The notes under the pieces: model-generated
The model's input: the letters and a program-made list of their open reading frames with translations, nothing else
Told to the model about the DNA's origin: nothing
Database searches by the model: none
Part shown: one piece after another, positions 27,691 through 36,214 of the stretch
Position numbering within the stretch: position 1 is the first letter of the stretch
Layout of the letters: each line of letters starts with the position of its first letter
Made by a program: the position numbers and the translations under genes
Origin: Catenulispora pinistramenti
GTDB taxonomy: Bacteria > Actinomycetota > Actinomycetes > Streptomycetales > Catenulisporaceae
Direction of reading: 5' to 3'
NCBI RefSeq assembly: GCF_018274385.1
Contig: NZ_JAAFYZ010000061.1
Span: 1-49,536, forward strand
Length of the DNA stretch: 49,536 nucleotides

Positions 27691-30600
27691 TCAGCGGTTG
27701 TCCGGGTGCCAGTCCTCGTCGAACAGTCGCCAAGCCGGCAACCGCTGGGCGCGGATTCCGTCCTGAGGCGAGGCCAACAGCGAGGTCCTGACCAGCTGAA
27801 GACGCAGATGTCTGTCGCCGGGCTCGGATTCGGCCGGTGCCCTGTCAATCAGGAACGCGGTGCGGCGCTCTCCCCGCACGAGCATTACGTCGGCGACGTA
27901 CCCGGCGCTGGGAACCGCTCGATGGGCCTCGCCGCCGGTCTTCGATTCCAGACGTTCGAGGACCACGTCGTCGGGGATCCCAGGCACGAGATCGTCCGTG
28001 CTCGAGGGTCCGTCTGGGGCAGGTGCAGCGAGCTCAACGAGTCTGCGCCCGAGCCCACCGATGTTCGTCCAATACCCCCTGTGCCCAATGACGATCAGGT
28101 GTGCCCGGGCGCGTGTGATGGCGACGTTCCACAAGTTGGGATTGCGATCCAGGAACGCCAGGCCGGAACGGCTCATTCCGGGCGCGGCTACAAGGCTGAA
28201 CACGATGGCGTCGCACTCTCCGCCCTGGAATCGGTGGGCCGTCCCAACGCGTACCCGAGGCGCGCTTGCCCAGTCCCGGGCGATTCTTTCCATCTGCTGA
28301 GCGAATGGTGTGACCACCCCGATGGTGGCTTCGCCCGGCAAAGTCCGCAGGAGCCATTCGACAGCGTCGTGGACGCGCGAGGCCTCCTGCTCGTTGACCC
28401 AGGACGAACCGTGTCGGCCGGGATTGGCCCTGCCGGGAACGTCGACCCATCGAACGGCTCGTTCGTCATCGGGCCGTTGGAGCCCTGAAGTCCTGGTCAA
28501 GATGGTCAGAGGCTTGTTCCGCGGGCGGTAGAACAGCTCGTTGGAGATGGCGGCGATCTGAGGGTGGCAGCGGTAGTGCTCGTGCATCAGGATGCTGCCG
28601 CCCGCCGCGTGTTCGAGAGCGGTGAATGCCGAGAAGTCCCGGTGTCCCGCGTGCTGGGAGACCAGCCACTGCGAACCTACGTTGTTCTGTTCGCGGCTGT
28701 CCGCATCTGTGGTCGGCGAGATCTTGACGACTGGCGGAAGCTGAAGCGGGTCACCGATGATCAATGCTCGTCTGGCGCGCATGAGCAACGGAATGACCGC
28801 CGCGACCGAACACTGGCTCGCCTCGTCGATGACGACCAGGTCGAACAGCCCTGGATCGGGAACGAAGCAGGTCCTGGTCGAGAAACAGGTCACTGCCCAG
28901 GCTCGAACGATGCCCACGGCCGCCTTGCGGGCTCCCCAGTCACTTGTCCCGCGCGTGGTCATCACTTCAAGGAGCCCCTGGAGCTGGGACCTTCCAGCGG
29001 CGGCGTTCTCGCGAACCGCCGCGTCGACCAGGCCGATACCCGTCCGCACCACTCGTTGTTCGGCCTGCAACAGAGCCGAAGTCAGTGCCGCGTCGTCCTC
29101 AAGTGTCGTCCCCCGCATCCTGCGCCAGCGGGACTCAGCACCGATCAGTTCGAGTATCGCCGCGCAGACCCGCTTCGCCTCTCCGGGGTCGGAGAATGTT
29201 TCCGTACCAAACGAGCGAAGCAGTCGTGCCCGTCGCGCGTTGCCGAAAATCTTGGCGCGACAGGCTCTGCGGCATCGGGCCTCGAGGGTGGCGAGAGAGG
29301 CCAGCTCGGCGGATGCCACGGTAGCCGCCGCAGCCTTGGCGGCCGGAGGAAGGCGCTCCACGGCTTCCTGGCGGTTCCTGCCGGCGTTGAGAAGTTCGCG
29401 TTCCGCGCGTGCCTGTTTGTCCAGCCGACCCAGAACGCCACGGTGTTCGCGCAGAGCACCCCGATGCTTGGCCGACCACGTCGCCTGGTTCATCGGCGGG
29501 GTGCCTGAAGCGAGCAGCCGGGTCAGACCCAGCCGTTCGCGCTCACGGTTGTCGTGCTCGCCGGATTGGCTGCCGGTTCGCACGACAAGCCCGGGCACGC
29601 TGCCGTTGCAGCGTTCCCAAACCTCGTCAACGGCCCGGTTGTTGGAAGACGCGACCAGCACGTTCTGCCCGGCGGCCGCCGCGGTCGCGACCACGCTGAC
29701 GACGAGGGCGGTCTTGCCGGTCCCGGGCGGGCCGGTGGCGACGGTGAGCCGCTGCGACATCGCACCGGCGAGCACGTCGCGCTGGGCTGGATTCAGTGGG
29801 CTGAACATCACCTCGTTCGCGTTGGACTCGCTCAGTGGTTCTGCGAAACCGAAGAGCGCGGCCAACGCGGTGTTCCGGAGTTTTGCCGGGTTGCCGGCCA
29901 TGCCGATGATCTGGTCGAGGTCTTCGAGAAGCTTGGTGTTGGCTCTGTTCTGCGCCTTGACCGCCAGCATGACTGCGGAGTTGCGAGCCCCGCTGAGCGC
30001 CATGTCCGTCTCGATGACTGCCTCAAGACTCTCCGGATGCAACGGTTGCACGCATTCCAGCTCGAAGGTGTTACGCAGAAGGACTCTGATGTCGCGCGCC
30101 ATCGTGAACCGATCCCCAGCAGTCCAGCCCAGCCGATAGGTCGAGCGCAGGACCTCGGCTTCCTCCTCGCCCACCCATATTTTGGCGAACTCTGGGTTGA
30201 CCTCTACCTCGCCGTATGGACGCATCTGCAAAATGCCGTTGCCTGTCCGCAGTTCAACTCGGCGCAGCAGCAGCGGTGCGAATCGAGGCGCCCTCTGAGG
30301 TTTGCCATCCCGATCACTGTGGAGGACCACGACCGGGTACCCATACACGAACTCGCAGTCGTCCGCATTCGCACCGATCGCGAGCTCCTTCAGCTCGCTT
30401 GGAATGTCCAGCAGCCCGTCTGTTTCGGCGTCGGCGGCGCTCAGGATCTGCTCGGCACCGGACATGCATGCGTAGTGGGTCGCGCCTTGGCTGAACACTA
30501 GCTGTCCGTCGTCGACCTCGGACTCGCCACGGACACAGTCCCGGTAGTAACCGATGAGGTCCTTGAACGTCGGCTCATCGCCCACTTTGGCCCTGCGCGG

Positions 30601-31434
30601 CGTGGCGGCGGTGCCGCGTGGGTCGGACGGCCGTGACGGCCCGACCCGTCGTGACCGGTTCAGCGGGGTTCTGGCCACGTAGATGTGCCCGTCGACGCTG
30701 GCCGCCGAGATCACCGGAGCCTGCCAGCGGTCCCGGTCCTGCGCTCGCAGCCTGCTGTTGAGGTGCGAGAACAATTCCATCGCGGAGACTTGGTCATCGC
30801 GATCCTGATCGGCCGCCCCGGTCGCGAGGGCCTGGACCAGATGCTCCGTGAACAGAGAAGGCCCGTTCTCATCGGTCCCGGTGTAGGACGCGGCAGATGC
30901 CTGGGAGGAAGAGATGACTACGACGCCGTTCGTTTCGAGTGGGCGCACGTCGCGCGGCTGGTCCGGCCCTGGCGCCGAAGGCTGCTCACCTTTGGTGCGC
31001 AGACCGACAGCGAACCCTCCGCTGTAACAGCAGTCCAGGATGACGACTCGTTCCCGTGCCCGGCACAGCGTCAGCCGGTCGTTGAGAAAGCTCGCCGGCA
31101 CCGCGGTGCGCGCCAGGTCGTGGGGGACGGTGTCACGCGCGACGAATTGGAACTCCGAGGTCGCCGCTTCGCGTACTCCGTGGGAACTGATGTAGATCAG
31201 GCACTGCTCGTCGCGCTCACTGTCGGCGAGGAAATTGTGGACGGCCTGCCGCAGCTCCTGCGCGGTGAGATCGTTCAGGCAGGTAATCGGGTCGAACCCG
31301 CCGATGTCGCGAGCGCGCAGTACCTTTTCCAACTCCCGGACGTCGGCCGTCGCGCCGGGCAGGGCGGCGAAGGTTTCGTCGTCGTAAGCGCCGATGCCGA
31401 TGAGCAGGGCACGCCGACGTGATGGCCTGCTCAC
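27691..31434 (-). CDS. Caspase-like protease fused to SF1 (UPF1/DNA2-type) helicase
   Basis: This is a two-module protein of 1247 residues. Residues 1-260 are a C14-type caspase domain: RRRALLIGIGAYDDE, the catalytic His in YISSHGV (H85) and Cys in VILDCCYSGG (C136), so the dyad is intact. Residues 280-500 are an unassigned linker domain. Residues ~530-1140 are a superfamily 1 helicase: Walker A GPPGTGKTALVV (about 565), VVIDEASQCS, IIGDPLQLPP, GTAHRFQGGECDAIVFSLV and NVAITRARAHLIVIGH. A C-terminal ~100 residues resembles a degenerate restriction-endonuclease or regulatory tail. The GTG at 31434 overlaps the upstream gene stop (GTGA). Likely logic: the helicase senses abnormal nucleic acid and the protease executes a response. 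That is inference. Confidence 0.86.
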   Translation of the reverse strand: MSRPSRRRALLIGIGAYDDETFAALPGATADVRELEKVLRARDIGGFDPITCLNDLTAQELRQAVHNFLADSERDEQCLIYISSHGVREAATSEFQFVARDTVPHDLARTAVPASFLNDRLTLCRARERVVILDCCYSGGFAVGLRTKGEQPSAPGPDQPRDVRPLETNGVVVISSSQASAASYTGTDENGPSLFTEHLVQALATGAADQDRDDQVSAMELFSHLNSRLRAQDRDRWQAPVISAASVDGHIYVARTPLNRSRRVGPSRPSDPRGTAATPRRAKVGDEPTFKDLIGYYRDCVRGESEVDDGQLVFSQGATHYACMSGAEQILSAADAETDGLLDIPSELKELAIGANADDCEFVYGYPVVVLHSDRDGKPQRAPRFAPLLLRRVELRTGNGILQMRPYGEVEVNPEFAKIWVGEEEAEVLRSTYRLGWTAGDRFTMARDIRVLLRNTFELECVQPLHPESLEAVIETDMALSGARNSAVMLAVKAQNRANTKLLEDLDQIIGMAGNPAKLRNTALAALFGFAEPLSESNANEVMFSPLNPAQRDVLAGAMSQRLTVATGPPGTGKTALVVSVVATAAAAGQNVLVASSNNRAVDEVWERCNGSVPGLVVRTGSQSGEHDNRERERLGLTRLLASGTPPMNQATWSAKHRGALREHRGVLGRLDKQARAERELLNAGRNRQEAVERLPPAAKAAAATVASAELASLATLEARCRRACRAKIFGNARRARLLRSFGTETFSDPGEAKRVCAAILELIGAESRWRRMRGTTLEDDAALTSALLQAEQRVVRTGIGLVDAAVRENAAAGRSQLQGLLEVMTTRGTSDWGARKAAVGIVRAWAVTCFSTRTCFVPDPGLFDLVVIDEASQCSVAAVIPLLMRARRALIIGDPLQLPPVVKISPTTDADSREQNNVGSQWLVSQHAGHRDFSAFTALEHAAGGSILMHEHYRCHPQIAAISNELFYRPRNKPLTILTRTSGLQRPDDERAVRWVDVPGRANPGRHGSSWVNEQEASRVHDAVEWLLRTLPGEATIGVVTPFAQQMERIARDWASAPRVRVGTAHRFQGGECDAIVFSLVAAPGMSRSGLAFLDRNPNLWNVAITRARAHLIVIGHRGYWTNIGGLGRRLVELAAPAPDGPSSTDDLVPGIPDDVVLERLESKTGGEAHRAVPSAGYVADVMLVRGERRTAFLIDRAPAESEPGDRHLRLQLVRTSLLASPQDGIRAQRLPAWRLFDEDWHPDNR

Positions 31435-31811
31435 TCCGAGAGCTTCCCGAGTGATTCCTCCAGTTCTCTCGTTTGCTCCGGAGTGAGTCCATCCTCGACC
31501 CGGATCTCGATGTCGCCGACCGCTATGACGATCGTTTCCTTCGCGGCGTTCTTACTCCACCGGTGGATCGCCTTCACCACGTCGGGAACCATCGGCGCGA
31601 CGACGGGCCACGCCAACTCCAGTGTGAAGCGCAGCAGTTCGGCCCCGCCGCCCTTCGTCCCTGGACGGGCGTCGGCCCGGCCCTCGTAGGCGAAGACGGC
31701 ATCCACTCCGTCGATCGCGGAAAGCTCAGCGCCCAGCGAACGGGTCATGCGCTCGGCGTACTCGTCCTCGCCGTCCACAAAGACGACAGCCCACGGGTGA
31801 TCCCCACTCAC
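31431..31811 (-). CDS. EACC1-like small component of a caspase effector system
   Basis: This 126-residue protein has an alpha/beta start (PWAVVFVDGEDEYAERM), a hydrophobic middle (LAWPVVAPMVPDVVKAIHRW) and an end with IVIAVGDIEIRVEDGLT followed by QTRELEESLGKL. The order resembles the effector-associated constant component 1 (EACC1) described beside caspase- and trypsin-type effectors in actinobacterial conflict systems. I assign it by pattern and context, not by search. The GTG at 31811 is chosen because GGGGAGG sits five to six bases upstream. Its stop overlaps the caspase-helicase start by four bases. As first gene of the operon it may act as adaptor or regulator of the protease. Confidence 0.58.
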   Translation of the reverse strand: MSGDHPWAVVFVDGEDEYAERMTRSLGAELSAIDGVDAVFAYEGRADARPGTKGGGAELLRFTLELAWPVVAPMVPDVVKAIHRWSKNAAKETIVIAVGDIEIRVEDGLTPEQTRELEESLGKLSE

Positions 31812-32195
31812 GTTTTCCTCCCCCCGGCCGAAGCCGTGACTCTCTTCGTACTCTGACATAGTCTGGCACGAGGCGGGGGAGTCTGGCAGACGCTGAGTGT
31901 TGACCACGTGACCCGTCGTGGTGGCGGGCGGTCAGTCGGCTGGCAGGCATGCCGGTCAGGCTGCGGCGATTGTCGAGGTCGAGATGCCGAGCCGGGCCAT
32001 CGCCGCCCAGGGCCGATCCGCACCGCTTGGTCAATTCGAGTACTGAGACGTCTTCGAAGATGTCCTTCGTGCGTGATCCGTTGGGTGTGGCAGGCTTCGA
32101 CAAAATAGTAGGAACCGGCGTTCTCTGGTGCCTTGGGTGTTGAAGCAGGTGATCTCGGTCGGCGTGAGGACTCGAAGGTCCCCGAAGACGAAGTA
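31812..32195. other. Leader and gap upstream of the EACC1 operon
   Basis: The 384 bases before the EACC1-like gene should contain the operon promoter, but I cannot pick convincing boxes. Coding-like reverse-strand stretches occur around 31950-32120 without any recognisable protein. They are probably relic DNA. Confidence 0.35.
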
Positions 32196-32369
32196 TTAGC
32201 TGATGTCCGGGTTGGCACCTTGGAACGAGTCGTCGAGACCAGCTGTGGGAGTTTCGTATGGCGGACCGTCCGAGGCTTCCCGCCGTCGGGCAACAGGCAC
32301 ATTGTCCGCGGGTGGGCCGCCTTGTGTTTGCCACGCCAGGAGCCCGGCAGGTGGCAACCTGGTGCCCAT
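32196..32369 (-). pseudogene. Truncated second copy of the integrase 5' end
   Basis: About 57 codons of reverse-strand sequence align with the start of the integrase at 4457. MGTRLPP here matches MDTTLQP there, DNVPVA matches DHVPVA, and the S-D-x-P / E-x-x-x-A-G spacing continues to about codon 55. The frame then ends at a stop and the remaining ~430 codons, including every catalytic residue, are missing. The leader before the ATG (GAAAGG and a 25-codon open upstream stretch) is also shared. It marks the control end of a second, related element. Confidence 0.72.
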
Positions 32370-32429
32370 GCCCGGGTCCCTTTCGATCATGCCGTTCATG
32401 TTCGAAGGAAGGTGAGGGAGCTGTACTTT

Positions 32430-32560
32430 ATCGTTCACGTACAACTGTTCATGGCTTGCTGATCTCCACGGCGATTTAGTCGAGCCTGGTCATCTACCAG
32501 CGATCCAACCGACCCATGACTGCTCGCCCTCGGTCTGTGTATCCGGAGGCTGTGCCAGGG
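32430..32560 (+). repeat. Decayed second copy of the int/xre control region and xre 5' end
   Basis: This segment aligns almost end to end with 4521-4645. ACAACTGTTCATGG is identical, then GCTGATCT, then a stretch corresponding to the XRE gene start. The GTG start codon at 4575 corresponds to TGG at 32487, and the following ~25 codons are recognisable (CTCGGTCTG / ATCCGGAGGCTG) but drift. Together with the integrase fragment on the other side it is a fossil int-xre junction. The remaining ~220 bases before the Mokosh-like gene hold nothing I can name. Confidence 0.72.
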
Positions 32561-32782
32561 CCCCCATGGAAAGGCGCGACGCAAACGTTCAGGCGCCTGT
32601 GCGGGAAAGATCGGCCAGCGGCTCACCGCGTTCAATGCCCGAGACCTGTCAACGTCTGATGAGCTTCGTGAGGATCCTGTCACGGGCAGTTGCCAGGTGG
32701 CCGGGCTGTCGAAAAGATAGTGCCTTGTCCGTTGCCGGCTCAGCCGGTGCGGCAGGGGGTCGATCTCGTCGAGGGGTGGAAC

Positions 32783-35700
32783 GTGTCGGAGCCAGAGCTG
32801 GTCAACCAGCGGTTTCTCCTGGTGGGCAGCGAGGCCCGCGTCGGCGGTCAAGCCGAGATCCGTCGCGCCGTGGACACTTGGTCTCCCGACGGCGCTTACG
32901 TGGCCGTCAAGTTTCTCAGGATCCGCGATGATGATGATGCCGTAAAGGTCTTCTTCGAACGGGAGACCGACGCGCTCCGGGCGATTGATCACCCGAACGT
33001 CGTTCGCCTGATCGACGCTGGCCGAGACGCCGCGTCGGGCCGCCACTTCGTCGCGTTGGAGTGGGTGGAGGACGATCTCGAGAAGCGTCTTGCCCGTGGC
33101 CACCTCTCGTGGCAGGGATTCTTTGACGAGATCGGGTTGCCACTTGCATCGGCGCTGTCGTGGGCACACCTGCACGAGATCGAGCATCGGGATGTCAAGC
33201 CCCGCAACGTTCTGATCAGTTCGGCCAATGTTGTCAAGCTGGCCGACTTCGGGATCGCGAAACTCCGTGACAAGCTGTCGGACCCTGAGCAGACCGTCTC
33301 CGACTACCGCACGGCCTTGTATTCTCCACCCGAGGTCGACGGTGCGGTCCCGTGGGTTCGTGATGTTTACGCGTACGGAGTGCTGGCGGTCCGGTCGATG
33401 AGTGCGGCCCAACTTTCCTCGCCGACCGATGTTGCCGTCGCGCTCGATGAGATAGAGCGGCTCCCGCCGGAGCTTCGCCGATTCCTCCACAGCTGTGTCT
33501 CGGCTGATCCGCACCTTCGCCCCAAGAACTGCGCCGTCCTGGAGGCCGAGCTCATCGAGGCGTTGCAGGCATGCGGAGCTCGTGAGGACCGGCGGCACAA
33601 CCAGGTATGGCTCAAGCTGAGGGCCCGCGCCGCTTCGACAGTGCTCGGCACCGACGCTCGTCAGCACTTCGGCGCGGCCGAAGCGGCAGTCATGGAAGAT
33701 CTGAATGCCAGCCGGGCCTATGTGGAGTTCGGCTTCGATCCGAAGACACGTCAGGCAGACAAGGACCAGATCCAGCTTTATGGTCAGCGTTTCCGCTACG
33801 TCATGGTGCCCGATAGTGACCGTGATGACCGGCATGTGATCATCTCGGCCCGCGAGCTGGACGACAAGATGCGTCATGGCATGCAGACGCACGCGTGCCC
33901 GCTTCCGCCTATCGTCACATGGACGTTCGATGAGCCGTCTGCAAAGGCGGCCTACGAGGGCACTGAAGCGCTGCTCAAGGTTCTCGATGAGCATCTCGCG
34001 GCTGTCCGCGAGGAGCGCGCTTCCCAGCAGGCAGGCGCCGACGACCTCAAGCGGCTGCTGCAGGATTGGCGCCGAGTGCTGGACGCGAGGGAGGAGTTGG
34101 CGCGCGGAAGCCAGCGTCCAGTCGAGTATCAGGGCTACCGGACCGGCACTAACGGTGTCGTGATCTTCAACCTTGTGGGGGAGTCGGACCAAGACCTGCT
34201 GGACCAGGAGTGGGAGGTCCATGACACGTCGAAACGGCTGTGTGCGCGCGGCGACGTGGTGAAGCAGGATGACGACACCGTGACCATCAGGTTCAGGCGA
34301 CCGGGCGAGCTGCCGACCAACGGTGTCCTCGTTCCGTCAACTGGGCCGTCAGGGGTTGCGCTCAAGCGGCAGCGTGACGCATTGGCGAAGATTGAGGCAG
34401 ACGAGGCGGCGAATTCCGCGCTCGGGGCCATCCTCGCGGACCCAGCCAGTCTCTCAGTCGGGCCGCCCAGCAGGATCGAAACGTGGCAGAGAGGGGATTT
34501 GGACCGCAGCAAGCAGGAGGTCGTGCGCCACGCACTAGGCACCCAAGACCTCGTGCTGGTGGAAGGGCCACCTGGAACAGGCAAGACCACGGTCATCGCC
34601 GAGATCGTCGGGCAAACCCTGCGTAAGAGTCCGCGAACCAAGATTCTTATAGTGAGTCAGACGCACATCGCGATCGACAACGCCCTGGTGCGCCTGGAAC
34701 AGGCCGGGGTCGACGGCATCGTCAGGCTAGGCCGGCCGCAGGACCCGAAGGTGGCCGCCGAGGCGCAAAAGTTCCTTCTCGACCGCCAGGTGAAGAAGTG
34801 GATCGCGCAGGTCAAGCAAAGGGCCGACCTGTTCATCACGGAGCTGGCGAAACAGCACGGCGTCGACACGCGCCATCTGCAGGCTGCGCTCGTCCTCGAG
34901 CAGCTGATCGCCGCCCTCGGAGATATCAACCACGTCGAAGGCTTGGTGGCGTCGCTGGCGTCGGGTCCGATTAGGGTTGCCGCAGAAACTAGCCGCGGCC
35001 CTGGCGAGGACCTGCTGGCGGCCCGCGAGCGGCTCGACAAGCTCAAAGAGATCAAGGACGAGCTGCTGGCCGAGGTGCGCACGGCCCTTGCCGGCGATCT
35101 GACGATGCGTGACGAGCTCACGGTGGCTGACGCCCGCGCCGCGGTTGAGACGATTCTTGCGGGCGTGCCGAACGCCGTGAAGCTCACCAAGATCCTCAAG
35201 TTGCAAGGAGAGTGGCTCCAGCGGATCGGTTCCGACGATCACCTCACTGAGAGCTTCCTCAAGACGCGCAGCATCGTCGCCGGAACGGCCATAGGCTTCC
35301 TCGGACACCGCTCCGTCCGCGACCTCACCTTCGACCTCTGTATCTTCGACGAGGCCTCCAAGGCGACCGCCACCGAGTCACTGGTGTCGATGGCCCGCGC
35401 CAAGCGGTGGGTCTTCGTCGGCGATACACGGCAGTTGCCTCCAGTGGACGAGGATCTGCTTCGGAACGAAAGGCTGATGCAGAGTCACGACGTCAATGCA
35501 GACTCTGTGAAGACGACACTGTTCCAGTACCTCGCCGACCGCACCACGGCGCCGGTAAAGCATCTGCTACGCGAGCAGTACCGCATGATCCAGCCGATCG
35601 GCGACATGATCTCCGCGTGCTTCTACCAGGACCAGCTGGTTTCGCCGCGTATCGAGGGGCTGGCAGGGTACGGGCACCTCGCAAAGCCCGTGCTGTGGCT

Positions 35701-36214
35701 CGACACCGGCGGGCGCGGCGCCGACCGGCGTGAGGCAAGAGGCACCGGCGGCAACACGAGTATCGTGAACCGGGCCGAGGTCAACATCGCCTACGAACAG
35801 CTTGAGGTCGTCGCCCGCGCTATCGGCCAGGGCATCGTGGCCGTTCCCGAAGGGCGCGACCTTGAAGTGTTGCTCATCGCCCCGTACAGCCGGCAGGTCC
35901 AGGAGATCCAACGCAAGCTCGACAGAGTCAAACTCGCCCACGTCTCCGCAGCGGCCCTGACCGTTGACCAGGTCCAGGGACGGGAATGCGACCTGGCGAT
36001 CTTCTCGGTCACCCGCAGCAACGAGAAGGGCATCATGGGCTTCATCGGCAAGGACTACTGGCGACGCATCAACGTAGCGCTGTCACGGGCGCGCTTCGGG
36101 CTGATCGTTGTCGGCGACGCACCTTTTTGTCGAGCGCAGCCGGGCGCGCTGCAAGATGTCCTGAACTACATGTCCGACCACCGCGACGTCTGCGAGATCC
36201 GCGATGCTTCCTGA
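32783..36214 (+). CDS. Ser/Thr kinase-SF1 helicase fusion, Mokosh MkoA-like
   Basis: This 1143-residue protein joins two enzymes. The N-terminal ~290 residues are a Ser/Thr protein kinase: AVKFL (ATP-binding Lys), EHRDVKPRNVLIS (catalytic loop) and LADFGIAKL (DFG), all intact, with a loose glycine loop. A linker of ~300 residues follows. The rest is an SF1 helicase of the COG1112 type: GPPGTGKTTVIAEI (about 594), LCIFDEASKA, FVGDTRQLPP, LREQYRM, TVDQVQGRECDLAIFSVTRS and NVALSRARFGLIVVGD. The GTG at 32783 has GAGGGG upstream; a TTG at 32690 is weaker. It overlaps a phospholipase-D nuclease gene by 11 bases. That pairing matches Mokosh type I as I recall it. Function is inferred from architecture. 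Confidence 0.82.
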   Translation: MSEPELVNQRFLLVGSEARVGGQAEIRRAVDTWSPDGAYVAVKFLRIRDDDDAVKVFFERETDALRAIDHPNVVRLIDAGRDAASGRHFVALEWVEDDLEKRLARGHLSWQGFFDEIGLPLASALSWAHLHEIEHRDVKPRNVLISSANVVKLADFGIAKLRDKLSDPEQTVSDYRTALYSPPEVDGAVPWVRDVYAYGVLAVRSMSAAQLSSPTDVAVALDEIERLPPELRRFLHSCVSADPHLRPKNCAVLEAELIEALQACGAREDRRHNQVWLKLRARAASTVLGTDARQHFGAAEAAVMEDLNASRAYVEFGFDPKTRQADKDQIQLYGQRFRYVMVPDSDRDDRHVIISARELDDKMRHGMQTHACPLPPIVTWTFDEPSAKAAYEGTEALLKVLDEHLAAVREERASQQAGADDLKRLLQDWRRVLDAREELARGSQRPVEYQGYRTGTNGVVIFNLVGESDQDLLDQEWEVHDTSKRLCARGDVVKQDDDTVTIRFRRPGELPTNGVLVPSTGPSGVALKRQRDALAKIEADEAANSALGAILADPASLSVGPPSRIETWQRGDLDRSKQEVVRHALGTQDLVLVEGPPGTGKTTVIAEIVGQTLRKSPRTKILIVSQTHIAIDNALVRLEQAGVDGIVRLGRPQDPKVAAEAQKFLLDRQVKKWIAQVKQRADLFITELAKQHGVDTRHLQAALVLEQLIAALGDINHVEGLVASLASGPIRVAAETSRGPGEDLLAARERLDKLKEIKDELLAEVRTALAGDLTMRDELTVADARAAVETILAGVPNAVKLTKILKLQGEWLQRIGSDDHLTESFLKTRSIVAGTAIGFLGHRSVRDLTFDLCIFDEASKATATESLVSMARAKRWVFVGDTRQLPPVDEDLLRNERLMQSHDVNADSVKTTLFQYLADRTTAPVKHLLREQYRMIQPIGDMISACFYQDQLVSPRIEGLAGYGHLAKPVLWLDTGGRGADRREARGTGGNTSIVNRAEVNIAYEQLEVVARAIGQGIVAVPEGRDLEVLLIAPYSRQVQEIQRKLDRVKLAHVSAAALTVDQVQGRECDLAIFSVTRSNEKGIMGFIGKDYWRRINVALSRARFGLIVVGDAPFCRAQPGALQDVLNYMSDHRDVCEIRDAS

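Noticed and set aside
32030..32055. CAGTACTCGAATTG on the reverse strand, looking like the att-related CCAGTACTAATTG at 2954
   Set aside because: Only about 12 bases match, with an insertion, and the orientation is opposite to that expected for the fossil element. Too weak to call an att site.
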